Source: Allobaculum sp. Allo2
GTDB taxonomy: Bacteria > Bacillota_I > Bacilli_A > Erysipelotrichales > Erysipelotrichaceae
Direction: 5' to 3'
Assembly: GCF_022701175.1 (NCBI RefSeq)
Contig: NZ_CP078088.1
Location: 310,001-374,000 of the forward strand
Length of the DNA stretch: 64,000 bases
Translations under genes and position numbers: made by a program
Notes under the pieces: model-generated
Databases searched by the model: none
Told to the model about the DNA's origin: nothing
Seen by the model: only the letters and a program-made list of their open reading frames with translations
In this document: one piece after another, positions 56,538-64,000 of the stretch
Layout: the number at the start of each line of letters is the position of its first letter
Numbering within the stretch: position 1 is the first letter of the stretch

Positions 56538-56978
56538 TGAAAAACCCCCTTTATATTCCGGGTGCATGATCCGACAGCCGGTCTGCACGCCTTTGTTCTG
56601 TATCTTCTATGAAATCGATGTGTTCGAAATACGGAAAGGCTTTCGCGCTCTCCTGACTCTGTATACAGGTACCCCTTTTAGTTTATTGTACTGAATTTGC
56701 GCCTTTATCCTGCCGTTCAACCCTAAAGAAAAATCATTGTGGGTTATTCGCTTTCTTTTAGAATATCGACCCGGATTTTGGCGGCAGAGGCTTTCTTTAT
56801 AATGCCTGATTCTTTCTTCGGCTTCTCTAAAAGTTCTGCTAACATTTGCCTTCCCCTGCATAAATCTCGGAAAAACGGATAGAAACGATGCCCGATTTGG
56901 ATGAAAAACCGATTAAAGACGAAGTACAGACGATCGTATTATCATTTCCTTTTTGCATTTTGTTTACGCCTGCCCGTC

Positions 56979-57005
56979 AAAAAGCCGGATCTGCGTCCGG
57001 CTTTT
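56979..57005 (-). terminator. Terminator downstream of comFC
   Basis: AAAAGCCGGA pairs with TCCGGCTTTT; minus-strand T-run follows. The stretch 56538-56978 otherwise has no supported gene; an 84-codon frame at 56607 lacks family features. Confidence 0.8.
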
Positions 57006-57108
57006 CTGTACGATCGCCACTTCTGAGTCCTGTCGGATGCGCTATTGAGCGGATGCTCCGATTGATCGTTTATCCCGCTGCTCGATCTGTCATCCTGTCT
57101 TTTTCCCT

Positions 57109-57666
57109 TCACCTTTTAAGACAGCGCTTCAGATGCTTTCGGTCGGCATCTTCTTTCTTCTGCATCAGGATCCAGATTTCCCGGCAGTCGTTATCTTCGA
57201 GGATTTCCTCGATTTGCGCATACGAAAGTCCCGTATAGCTTAAGGCTGTATAGAAAGTCGAAGGCCGCTTTCGTCGGCCTGTCTTTAACCGGCGCTTTTG
57301 CGCCAGCCGGTTCTGCCACAACAGCGCGCGCCGTCCAAAAACGCTTCAAAAACCTGCGTGGAACACGCTTCTGCCTCAGCCACGCGAACCGGACGCCGGC
57401 AAAGCGCAGAAAGTTCGTCTTCGTGGCCATCGAGAAAACCGGAGGCGGCTTCCAGATCGCCGTTTTGCAAAATTCTTCGCAGAATGCGGTCGCATTCGCT
57501 GTTTCGATAGTACAAAATGCGCAGACGGCGCCCTTTTTACGGATATCGATATTGGCCGTTTCCCGTAAAGCCGCGCACTGCGGGCAGAGCGCATCCGGTC
57601 CTCTTAAAAGAAACGGGAGCGTTTCGCAGCCGGAAAATTCTGATCCGCACCAGAGACAGAATTCAT
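57109..57666 (-). CDS. ComFC-like protein, divergent
   Basis: The second comF-locus gene, broken by three or more frame shifts. Repaired, it starts 'MKFCLWCGSEFSGCE' with a zinc ribbon (second pair 'CPQC'), has 'RPTKAAFDF' resembling the ComF 'R..N..gAF' segment, and ends with 'YTGLSYAQIEEILEDNDC'. The PRPP-site aspartates (DDV.TTG) expected before this are not readable; 'YSLKL' stands there. The true ComFC helps DNA uptake. The start needs one A restored near 57663, which would put it in the same frame as comFA. Confidence 0.6.
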
Positions 57667-58871
57667 GTAGCGCAGCTGGCGAATGCAGGCATCGAGCGCT
57701 CTGGAGGGCGATTCGATTAAGGCGATTCCTTCGCCGGAGGGATCTTTGAAGCTTCTCCCGGCGCGCCCGAAGATCTGAATCAGAGAGGCGCTGGTGAACA
57801 CCGGATGATCGGCCCGGTACACCGCGACCTGGACGGAGGGAACGGTGATTCCCCGTTCGAGAAGAGTTGTACATATGAGAACCATCGTCTTTCGGGCATG
57901 AAATTCAGCCATGACTTCATCTTTGTTTTTCGTTTTGGAATGAATAACAGAGCAGGGAAAAAACAGACGGATGACCGGCTTCATCCAGCGGGTATCCGCA
58001 ATACGGGGACAAAAAGCAGAACCTGCTTGCCGTTTTGAATGTACCGGCGGCAGTACGCGATTAAAATCAGCACCTGCTTCAGCTTCGATCCTCGTTTCAC
58101 GACAGGAACGCAAAGCGGATGACGATGGGGCCGCAAGAAGAGATTGACCATTTCCATCTCACCCCGTTCGATGGCTTCCAGACTTTTCGCGTCCGGTGTG
58201 GCTGACAGCAGCATGCGCTGCCCGATACAGCTTTGGAGGGCGATCGCTTCCAGCACTTCGTTTCCTGCATACGGAAACGCGTCGAGTTCATCCAGAATGA
58301 GCAGATCGAAGCTGTAGGGGAAACGATAAAGCTGATGCGTCGTGCACACGATCAGATCGCCGTCCGTTTCATCGGTAAAGCCCTCGCAGATCTGAACGAT
58401 GTGCAGCTCTGGAAAGTTTTTGCGAAGCCGTTCGGCGATTTCCATCACCACCTGACGGCGGGAAATCGCAAAGCACACTTTCTTGCCCTGGGCCAGATAC
58501 GCGCAGATGCTTTCAAGCGTCAGTTCCGTTTTTCCGCATCCAGCTGCCGCGTACACGAGCAGATCCCGATGGCTCTGCAAAATGGAAAGCGATCGGGCGG
58601 ATGCTTCTTTCTGCAGCGGCGTCAGTTCAAATTCCAGAACCGGCTTTCCTTTCCACACACGATGGGACAGACTGGGCGCCTGTGGTTTCTGTCCGGCTTT
58701 CAGCGCGCCAAAATCCAGACATTTGCGGCAGTACCAGAAACCGTCATGGAAAAAGAAAAGCTTCGGATCCCGGTTGTGGCAGCGCAGACATTCCCGTCTG
58801 GGACTTTCTTCCTTCTTTGAAATCCGCTGAGCGGAATGCGTCGTCTGATTTTTGAATGGGTCATTTTCCAT
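57604..58871 (-). CDS. comFA: ComFA-like DNA uptake helicase
   Basis: ATPase that helps pull single-stranded DNA into competent cells. A C4 zinc site 'CLRCHNRDPKLFFFHDGFW' with 'YCRKC' is near residues 24-45; Walker A 'YAAAGCGKTELTL' near 100; 'LLILDELDAFPY' and 'LLSATPD' follow; motif VI is 'IQIFGRAGRS' near residue 370. One repair near 58000 joins the parts; about 423 residues. The start at 58871 is chosen by family length and lacks a strong ribosome binding site. It is upstream of comFC and overlaps it. Confidence 0.85.
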
Positions 58872-59063
58872 ATTCTGTTTCCGCCTTTTCCAGTACTGCC
58901 AGTCGAACGGTCCGTCCGAGGACTGGATCTCCTGCTGTCTGGATATACGAAAGAAAGTCATCCGAATAAAGACGAGAACAAAGACCAAAGAAAACGCAGG
59001 CAAAAGAAAGCACAGACAAAAGAAAAACGGAAAAAGAACCGCGCTAAACTTCATCGACACATA

Positions 59064-59089
59064 ATAAAAAAGCGCTCGTTATGAGCGCC
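59064..59089 (-). terminator. rpmE terminator
   Basis: Minus-strand GCGCTC/GAGCGC stem with a five-base loop followed by TTTTTT. Confidence 0.85.
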
Positions 59090-59123
59090 TTGTGTGCAAA
59101 ATGATCCTGAAACAGCGTTAAGC

Positions 59124-59342
59124 TTATTTCTTGTCGTTGCGTCCGTATTTTCTGTTGAACTTTTCAATACGTCCCTGGGCAGCCGCGAAACGCTGACGGC
59201 CTGTGTAGAACGGATGGCAGTTGCTGCAGGTATCTACGCGAAGGGTGTCACCTTTGATGGTGGAGCCGCTTTCGAATGTGTTACCGCAGGAAGAGCATAC
59301 AACAGTTACGGTATGGTAATTAGGATGGATTCCCTTTTTCAT
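59124..59342 (-). CDS. rpmE: 50S ribosomal protein L31 (zinc type)
   Basis: 72 residues, intact. '[10 protein letters not shown]' and the zinc cysteines in 'CSSCGNTF' and '[12 protein letters not shown]' mark the zinc-binding L31 form. I prefer the ATG at 59342 because AAGGAGG is nine bases upstream; the ATG at 59348 would be too close. It has its own consensus promoter and terminator. Confidence 0.95.
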   Translation of the reverse strand: MKKGIHPNYHTVTVVCSSCGNTFESGSTIKGDTLRVDTCSNCHPFYTGRQRFAAAQGRIEKFNRKYGRNDKK

Positions 59343-59362
59343 CGCCATATCCTCCTTCCGCC

Positions 59363-59383
59363 TTAAATCAGGTGCTGATTTAA
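59363..59383 (-). other. Leader hairpin of rpmE
   Basis: A perfect 9-bp stem TTAAATCAG/CTGATTTAA with a three-base loop, between the promoter and the Shine-Dalgarno. A possible autoregulatory site for L31. Confidence 0.5.
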
Positions 59384-59398
59384 AGTAAGTGCCTATGC

Positions 59399-59427
59399 AT
59401 TATAGCAATCCCCAATTTCCATCGCAA
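59399..59427 (-). promoter_or_regulatory. rpmE promoter
   Basis: TTGCGA, 17-base spacer, TATAAT, with TG one base before the -10 (extended -10). Confidence 0.85.
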
Positions 59428-59718
59428 CCCGGAAAACAATTTCTCTTTTTTCCGTCATTATGCCGTATTTATCCCGTTTTTTCGGTTTGTATAGAAAACC
59501 TGCGTGAAAAAAACACAGCCGGTCAGTTGGTGTCAGATGTGATTCGAATGGCAATATGCGACAATTGGAAAGACATACCGGACATAATGAATGTCCAGTT
59601 CATACAGAATTTCTTCCGCTCCATTAAGCGCAGACCCTTCTGTCTAACCGGTTTATTCCCTGCCCTGCTTCTTTATTTTCCATGAAGAAGGCGGCAGTCA
59701 AATATAAGGAGAGTATTC

Positions 59719-60834
59719 ATGAACCCGTTATCGCATTCCCATTATGACTATCTGATTGTCGGCGCCGGCCTGTACGGTGCTGTATTTGCCCGCCAGGCTT
59801 ACGATGCCGGCAAGAAGGTTCTCGTTCTCGAACGTCGTCCTCATATTGCCGGAAACGTGTATACCCGTCTTGACCATAACATTCATGTCCACGAATACGG
59901 TGCACACATTTTCCATACGGACAATGAAGAAGTCTGGAACTACATCAATCGCTTTGCCCGCTTCAGCCGCTACACCCACAGCGTCATCGCCAACTTTAAA
60001 GGCGAGATGTATTCCCTGCCTTTCAATATGTATACCTTCAATAAAATGTGGGACGTCCGCACCCCGAAGGAAGCCAGAGCCATGATCGAAAAGCAGCGTC
60101 AGGAAATCACCGGCGAACCGAAAAACCTGGAAGAGCAGGCGATTTCTCTGGTCGGACGCGATGTCTTTGAAAAACTCGTAAAAGGCTACACGGAAAAACA
60201 GTGGGGTCGCGACTGCAAAGATCTGCCGCCCTTTATCATCCGCCGTCTTCCGGTACGTCTGACGTATGACAACAGATATTTCAATGCGCTCTATCAGGGC
60301 ATTCCGCAGGGCGGCTATACCGATCTTGTCGGACGCATGCTCGAAGGCGTGGACGTGCTCACGAATACCGATTATCTGAAGGCCCGTGAAAAATGGGACG
60401 CGCTTGCCGATCGGATTGTTTACACCGGTGCGATTGATGAATTTTTCGATTATTCCCTCGGCCATCTCGAATACCGTTCCGTCCGTTTTGAAATGGAAAC
60501 GCTCGATGAACCGGATTTTCAGGGAACTTCGGTTGTGAACTACACCGATCGCGAAACGCCTTTTACCCGCATTCTCGAATTCAAGCATTTCGAAGATCTC
60601 GGCAGCGATTGCACCATCATCGCCCGCGAGTATTCCAGCGAATGGAAGCCAGGTGATGAACCGTACTACCCCATCAATGATGAAAAGAACGGTACGCTCT
60701 ATGCCCGCTACAAAGAACTGGCGAATACGCGCAAGAATGTTCTTTTTGGCGGCCGTCTTGGCGAATACCGTTACTACGACATGGACGGTGTTATTGCCTC
60801 TGCTCTGGATGCAGCCAGAAAGGAACTGGCTTAA
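59719..60834 (+). CDS. glf: UDP-galactopyranose mutase
   Basis: Flavoenzyme that interconverts UDP-galactopyranose and UDP-galactofuranose for surface glycans. 371 residues, intact. FAD motif 'YLIVGAGLYGAVFA' (10-23), 'HIAGNVYT', 'GAHIFHT', 'EKQWGRD' and 'RRLPVRLTYDNRYF' are all diagnostic. AAGGAGAG precedes the ATG. No glycosyltransferase genes are adjacent. The 59428-59718 region upstream has no clear promoter. Confidence 0.96.
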   Translation: MNPLSHSHYDYLIVGAGLYGAVFARQAYDAGKKVLVLERRPHIAGNVYTRLDHNIHVHEYGAHIFHTDNEEVWNYINRFARFSRYTHSVIANFKGEMYSLPFNMYTFNKMWDVRTPKEARAMIEKQRQEITGEPKNLEEQAISLVGRDVFEKLVKGYTEKQWGRDCKDLPPFIIRRLPVRLTYDNRYFNALYQGIPQGGYTDLVGRMLEGVDVLTNTDYLKAREKWDALADRIVYTGAIDEFFDYSLGHLEYRSVRFEMETLDEPDFQGTSVVNYTDRETPFTRILEFKHFEDLGSDCTIIAREYSSEWKPGDEPYYPINDEKNGTLYARYKELANTRKNVLFGGRLGEYRYYDMDGVIASALDAARKELA

Positions 60835-60857
60835 TTTTCAGATCTTCAAACTTTCCA

Positions 60858-60895
60858 GACTCTGTATATGGCTTTGCCTGCACAGAGTCCATTTT
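60858..60895 (+). terminator. glf terminator
   Basis: GACTCTGT pairs with ACAGAGTC around a 16-base loop; CATTTTT follows. Confidence 0.75.
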
Positions 60896-60987
60896 TCTGG
60901 AACGCAAGTAATTATTTCGATCTCAGGTTTGAACTGGAGAATCAGGATCTGTTTGCGCGCGCGCCGACAGATCACTAGTATGAAACT

Positions 60988-61545
60988 ATGAACCAGCTTG
61001 AAAAAATCAAAGGTCATCTGCTTACCATTAACGATCATAAGCTTCGGGTCATGGAACTGTGTTTTCGCTGCGGCCTGTATAAACAGGGCCTGCTTCATGA
61101 TCTGTCCAAATACACTCCCGTCGAACTCAAAACCGGCTTTCGCTATTACCAGGGCTACCGCTCCCCAATCAATGCCCAGAAGGAAACAGAAGGCTATTCC
61201 TTTTCCTGGCTCCATCACAAGGGAAGAAATCCGCATCACTGGGAATTCTGGATGGATAACGGACCGCACGGAATGGTTCCTCGCGCGATGGAATTTAACT
61301 ACGTTGTCGAGATGTTCTGCGATCGCGCAGCCGCTTCCCAGACGTATCTCAAGGATAAGTATCGAGACGACAGTCCCCTGCAGTATTTTGAAAACAATCT
61401 TTCCAGCACAGTTTTTCATCCCGACACCGAACGCCAGATCCGATATCTTCTGACCTATCTGGCCGAACACGGCATGGATAAAACGATTTTGCGCATCCGC
61501 TTTTTACTGAACCGCTGGCGCCATACTGGCGATCCCGGAATCTGA
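60988..61545 (+). CDS. DUF5662 family protein
   Basis: 185 residues, intact. 'HLLTINDHKLRVME', 'LLHDLSKYTP', 'YYQGYRSP' and 'WLHHKGRNPHHWEFW' match DUF5662, whose conserved His and Asp residues suggest a metal-dependent fold resembling HD domains. The biochemical function is unknown. The start ATG 60988 has no strong ribosome binding site. It converges with the ABC-F gene; the 61546-61699 gap holds only a weak CCGGAA/TTCCGG hairpin. Confidence 0.82.
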   Translation: MNQLEKIKGHLLTINDHKLRVMELCFRCGLYKQGLLHDLSKYTPVELKTGFRYYQGYRSPINAQKETEGYSFSWLHHKGRNPHHWEFWMDNGPHGMVPRAMEFNYVVEMFCDRAAASQTYLKDKYRDDSPLQYFENNLSSTVFHPDTERQIRYLLTYLAEHGMDKTILRIRFLLNRWRHTGDPGI

Positions 61546-61699
61546 GTTTTCCGTAATTTTCAGGCTAGCAATTAAGGAATCAGTTCTTGTTGTCCTGAAG
61601 CCGGAAACTTCCGGATGTTCGCATTCCGTATCAAACAAAACCAGCTGACGCAGCTTCAAAATGCGCCAGCCGGTTTGCTTTCCAGGAATCGATTTTCGG

Positions 61700-63205
61700 T
61701 TATTCAAAATCAGTCCTGTTCTTTGGTCCTGCGATCCGCTTTTCAACCGGAACAATTTCATCAGCAACCGCATGCTGGAAAGCCAGATCGTGTTCAACCA
61801 GCAGCATCGCTGGGTGATATTCCTGAATCAGCGCTTCGATCTGCTCGCGCGATTCAATATCGATATAGTTGAGCGGTTCATCCCATATGTAGAGATGCGC
61901 GCTTTCGCACAGACTGCGGGCAATCAGCACTTTCTTCTTCTGCCCCGCTGAGAAATCTTCCATGCGTACTTCAAACTGAGTCCGGTCAAATCCGAGCTTG
62001 CGCAGGATGGACTTAAACAGACTTTCGTCAATTTTCGATTCTTCCGCAAATTCGCGCAGCGTTCCCTTTAAAAGGAAGAATCCTGCGGAACCCAGGAAAT
62101 GATCAGACGAGAAGGACTGAACAGCTCGCCCGTATACGTAACTCCTCCTTCGCGGATCAGTTTGAGAAGGGTAGATTTGCCTGAACCGTTCGAGCCGTCG
62201 AGTACAATGCGGTCGCCTTCATGAAGGGGAAAGCTGACCGGCTTGTTGACGGGTCGGGAATCATAAAAGCAGACCACATCATGCGCCGAAATCAGGGTGC
62301 CATGCAAATCGTTCCTTGGCGAAAGACGAAGCGATTCGCTCTCTTCAAAATCCTGAAGCAGAGCGGATTTTTCTTCGATGGCTTTCTGGCGGCGGCGTTC
62401 AATCGATTTCGAACGCTTCATCATCTTGGCTGCCCGATGACCGATAAAGCCGCGGTCAACTGGAGCGTTTCCGTATTTGGACGCTTCAATGCGACCTGAC
62501 CAGTCGGCGCTTTGCCGACTGCTTTTCTGCATGGCGGAAATTTCTTTTTCAGACGGGTGTTGCGGGCATCTTCCGTATTCTGCCGGCTGATGAAATCGGA
62601 TTTCCAGCTTGAATAGCTTCCTTTGACCAGTTCTACGCTCGACCGGTTGATGGCCAGCACATGATCCGTACAGCCATCGAGCAGTACACGGTCATGACTG
62701 ACCAGAATAAAGCCATGCTTATCGTGCAGATAGGCAGAAAGAACCTGACGGCCGACGGTATCCAGGTGGTTGGCCGGTTCATCAATCAGAAGACACTTTC
62801 CTTCGTTTAAAAAGAGAGCCGCAAGCTGTACTTTTGTTTTCTCGCCATAGGAAAGGGTCGAGTAAATCCTCCACAAAATATCTTCATCCAGCTTGAGGGC
62901 ATTCAGCTCCCGGACAAATTCCCACTGCTGTGGCTGCGGGGCAATTTCCTGCAGCACATCCGCGACCAGCTGTTCTTCTTCCGATACTGGACACGGAAAG
63001 TACGCAAATTCCACGGGGAAGAAATGGTACCGGATCCCTGCAGTTCTCCCAGCAAAAGTCTCAACAGTGTCGTTTTTCCCCGGCCGTTTCGTGCACAAAG
63101 CGCCAGGTTCCAGCGGGGATCAAGATCCGCATTGAAATGTTCAAATACCGGTTCAGCCCCATTTTCATAGCTGAACGTCAAATCACGAATCTGAATCATA
63201 GACAT
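61700..63205 (-). CDS. ABC-F ATPase, Lsa/Vga-like ribosomal protection type
   Basis: Two ABC domains without membrane segments. The start 'MSMIQIRDLTFSYENGAEPVFE' and 'RNGRGKTTLLRLLLGEL' (Walker A1) resemble the Lsa/Vga group that displaces lincosamides, streptogramins and pleuromutilins from ribosomes. 'TLSYGEKTKVQLAALF' and 'LLIDEPANHLDTVG' are signature 1 and Walker B1; '[15 protein letters not shown]', 'FSAGQKKKVLIARSL' and 'IWDEPLNYID' are the second set. Repairs near 63010, 62540, 62085 and perhaps 62500 give about 503 residues. I chose ATG 63205 by its spacing from AAGGAGG. Resistance is inferred from family only; a housekeeping role is possible. Confidence 0.83.
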
Positions 63206-63261
63206 ATGCATTCCTCCTTAAACTTTTACACAGGCGAATTTGAAACATTCCGAACTCGCAA

Positions 63262-63289
63262 AAGACCGCAGGAAATCTCCCGCGGTCTT
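63262..63289 (-). terminator. Attenuator-like hairpin in the ABC-F leader
   Basis: Minus-strand AAGACCGC pairs with GCGGTCTT, followed by TTTTGC, 57 bases before the ABC-F start. Confidence 0.6.
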
Positions 63290-63308
63290 GCAAGTCATAA
63301 AAAGAATT

Positions 63309-63336
63309 CATAGTCTGCCTGTTCAAAAAAACAGGC
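63309..63336 (-). promoter_or_regulatory. Upstream start codon and hairpin in the ABC-F leader
   Basis: GCCTGTT/AACAGGC forms a 7-bp stem. An ATG at 63311, just after it, opens a 42-codon frame ('MNSFYDLQDRGRF...') that runs through the attenuator hairpin and past the ABC-F start. Ribosome stalling there could control read-through. Confidence 0.4.
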
Positions 63337-63581
63337 AATTCAAATATTTAGACCGGACAGTGGATGGTTTCCTGCTTCCAGGCACAGTCCGATACAAAAT
63401 GTCATTGCGCCATCCGGCCATGACAAAACAGATCAGGAACATGCTTGGATTAACGTACTTTGCAGGAAATAGAATTCATCCTCTCACCAGGCCTTTCTGT
63501 CTGTTCATACCGAGTTAACCACAGTCGAAAACAGATTTCTACCCGCATGTCGTAAAAAGAAGGGAAAACGGAAGAAAACGA

Positions 63582-63628
63582 GAAAGCTCTGACCGGATCT
63601 GGAGGTTTTCCAGTCGGTCAGAGCTTTC
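63582..63628. terminator. Bidirectional terminator downstream of parB
   Basis: GAAAGCTCTGACCG pairs exactly with CGGTCAGAGCTTTC, with TTCTTTT on one side and C/T runs on the other. The stretch 63340-63581 holds no gene I can support. Confidence 0.85.
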
Positions 63629-63662
63629 TTTTCTGGTTTTTGTTTTCAATTTTTCTCGGGAA

Positions 63663-64000
63663 TTACTCTTCTTCGGTTTCGGTCAGCGAAAGAAGTTCAA
63701 GAATCCGGGTCAGATCGTTATTGTCTTCGAAATGAATATCAATGGAATGGGCGCGGATTTTTACCGAAGTCTGGAAGTAGCCTTCCAGCTGATTTGCGGC
63801 TTCCTGAATAAAGAGACTTTCCTTGTGGGCTTTCTCTTTTTCTTCTTTTGTTTCTTCCCCGTCTGGATCCAGATCCGCATTTTTTCTTTCGTGAGCGTCT
63901 TTCTGCTCGATGACCTGACGGACTTTGGATTCCATCGTACGAACGGACCAGCCCTGTTCAAACGCATCGTGCGCGAGCCGGGTCATTTTGCTTTTTCCTT
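63663..64000 (-). CDS. parB: ParB/Spo0J chromosome-partitioning protein, C-terminal part
   Basis: The reading frame continues beyond the window. Visible are 'AHDAFEQGWSVRTMESKVRQ', a Glu/Lys-rich linker, and the C-terminal dimerization segment 'FQTSVKIRAHSIDIHFED' ending 'LTRILELLSL', the ParB/Noc C-terminal pattern. It binds parS and loads SMC. ParB and Noc cannot be separated from this fragment, though the C-terminus looks more like ParB. Confidence 0.78.
   Translation of the reverse strand, partial: GKSKMTRLAHDAFEQGWSVRTMESKVRQVIEQKDAHERKNADLDPDGEETKEEKEKAHKESLFIQEAANQLEGYFQTSVKIRAHSIDIHFEDNNDLTRILELLSLTETEEE

Noticed and set aside
56607-56861. 84-codon minus-strand open frame
   Set aside because: Basic, low-complexity translation without a convincing start; may be leader DNA of the coiled-coil gene.

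Overview
This window is a chromosomal segment of a low-GC-lineage Firmicute that itself has moderately high GC. The 16S rRNA, the gene order (rnmV-rsmA-ispE, then tilS-hpt-ftsH-hslO-dusB) and the protein families fit an Erysipelotrichaceae-type gut bacterium; the genus is inferred only loosely. A dominant technical feature is that most longer genes are broken by single-base deletions in homopolymer runs. In nearly every case I checked, restoring one base rejoins the frame, so I treat these genes as intact in the organism and as base-called with errors here. Coordinates are given for the whole reconstructed gene.

Layout. 1-1414: end of a secreted beta-helix protein. 1579-2907 (-): purine permease. 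3372-9104 (-): addB-addA recombination nuclease pair. 9390-10373: YitT-type membrane protein. 10578-14266: rnmV-rsmA-ispE-DUF1146, then tilS. 14543-19549: hpt, ftsH, hslO, dusB. 19819-21682: solitary glgB. 21971-26609: a methyltransferase, an orphan BceS-like kinase and a BceAB-like transporter. 26610-31197: a possible structured RNA, then a four-gene cell-surface acyl-transfer cluster (SGNH hydrolase, DUF4358, MBOAT, DHHW). 31624-36889 (-): a complete 16S-23S-5S rRNA operon with tandem promoters.

37051-47577 is the accessory part: an ISL3-like relic, a small block with an SIS protein and two tandem purF genes (one with a degraded glutaminase site), an intact IS66 element with a perfect 8-bp target duplication, and an IS30-like element. 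Copies of a short palindrome and a 39-bp repeat link these insertions.

47719-64000 returns to housekeeping: map-prmC-prfA (-), galU-tatD (+), glmU-prs (-; GlmU lacks most of its acetyltransferase domain), a coiled-coil membrane protein with an acidic Asp/Tyr tract (-), comFA-comFC (-), rpmE (-), glf and a DUF5662 gene (+), an Lsa/Vga-like ABC-F gene with an attenuator-like leader (-), and the C-terminal part of parB (-).

Functional links: GalU and Glf supply UDP-glucose and UDP-galactofuranose, and GlmU feeds UDP-sugar metabolism. The MBOAT cluster and the BceAB-like transporter act at the envelope. Prs makes the PRPP that Hpt and PurF consume, and the NCS2 permease imports purine bases. I found no CRISPR array, tRNA gene, prophage or classical defence island.
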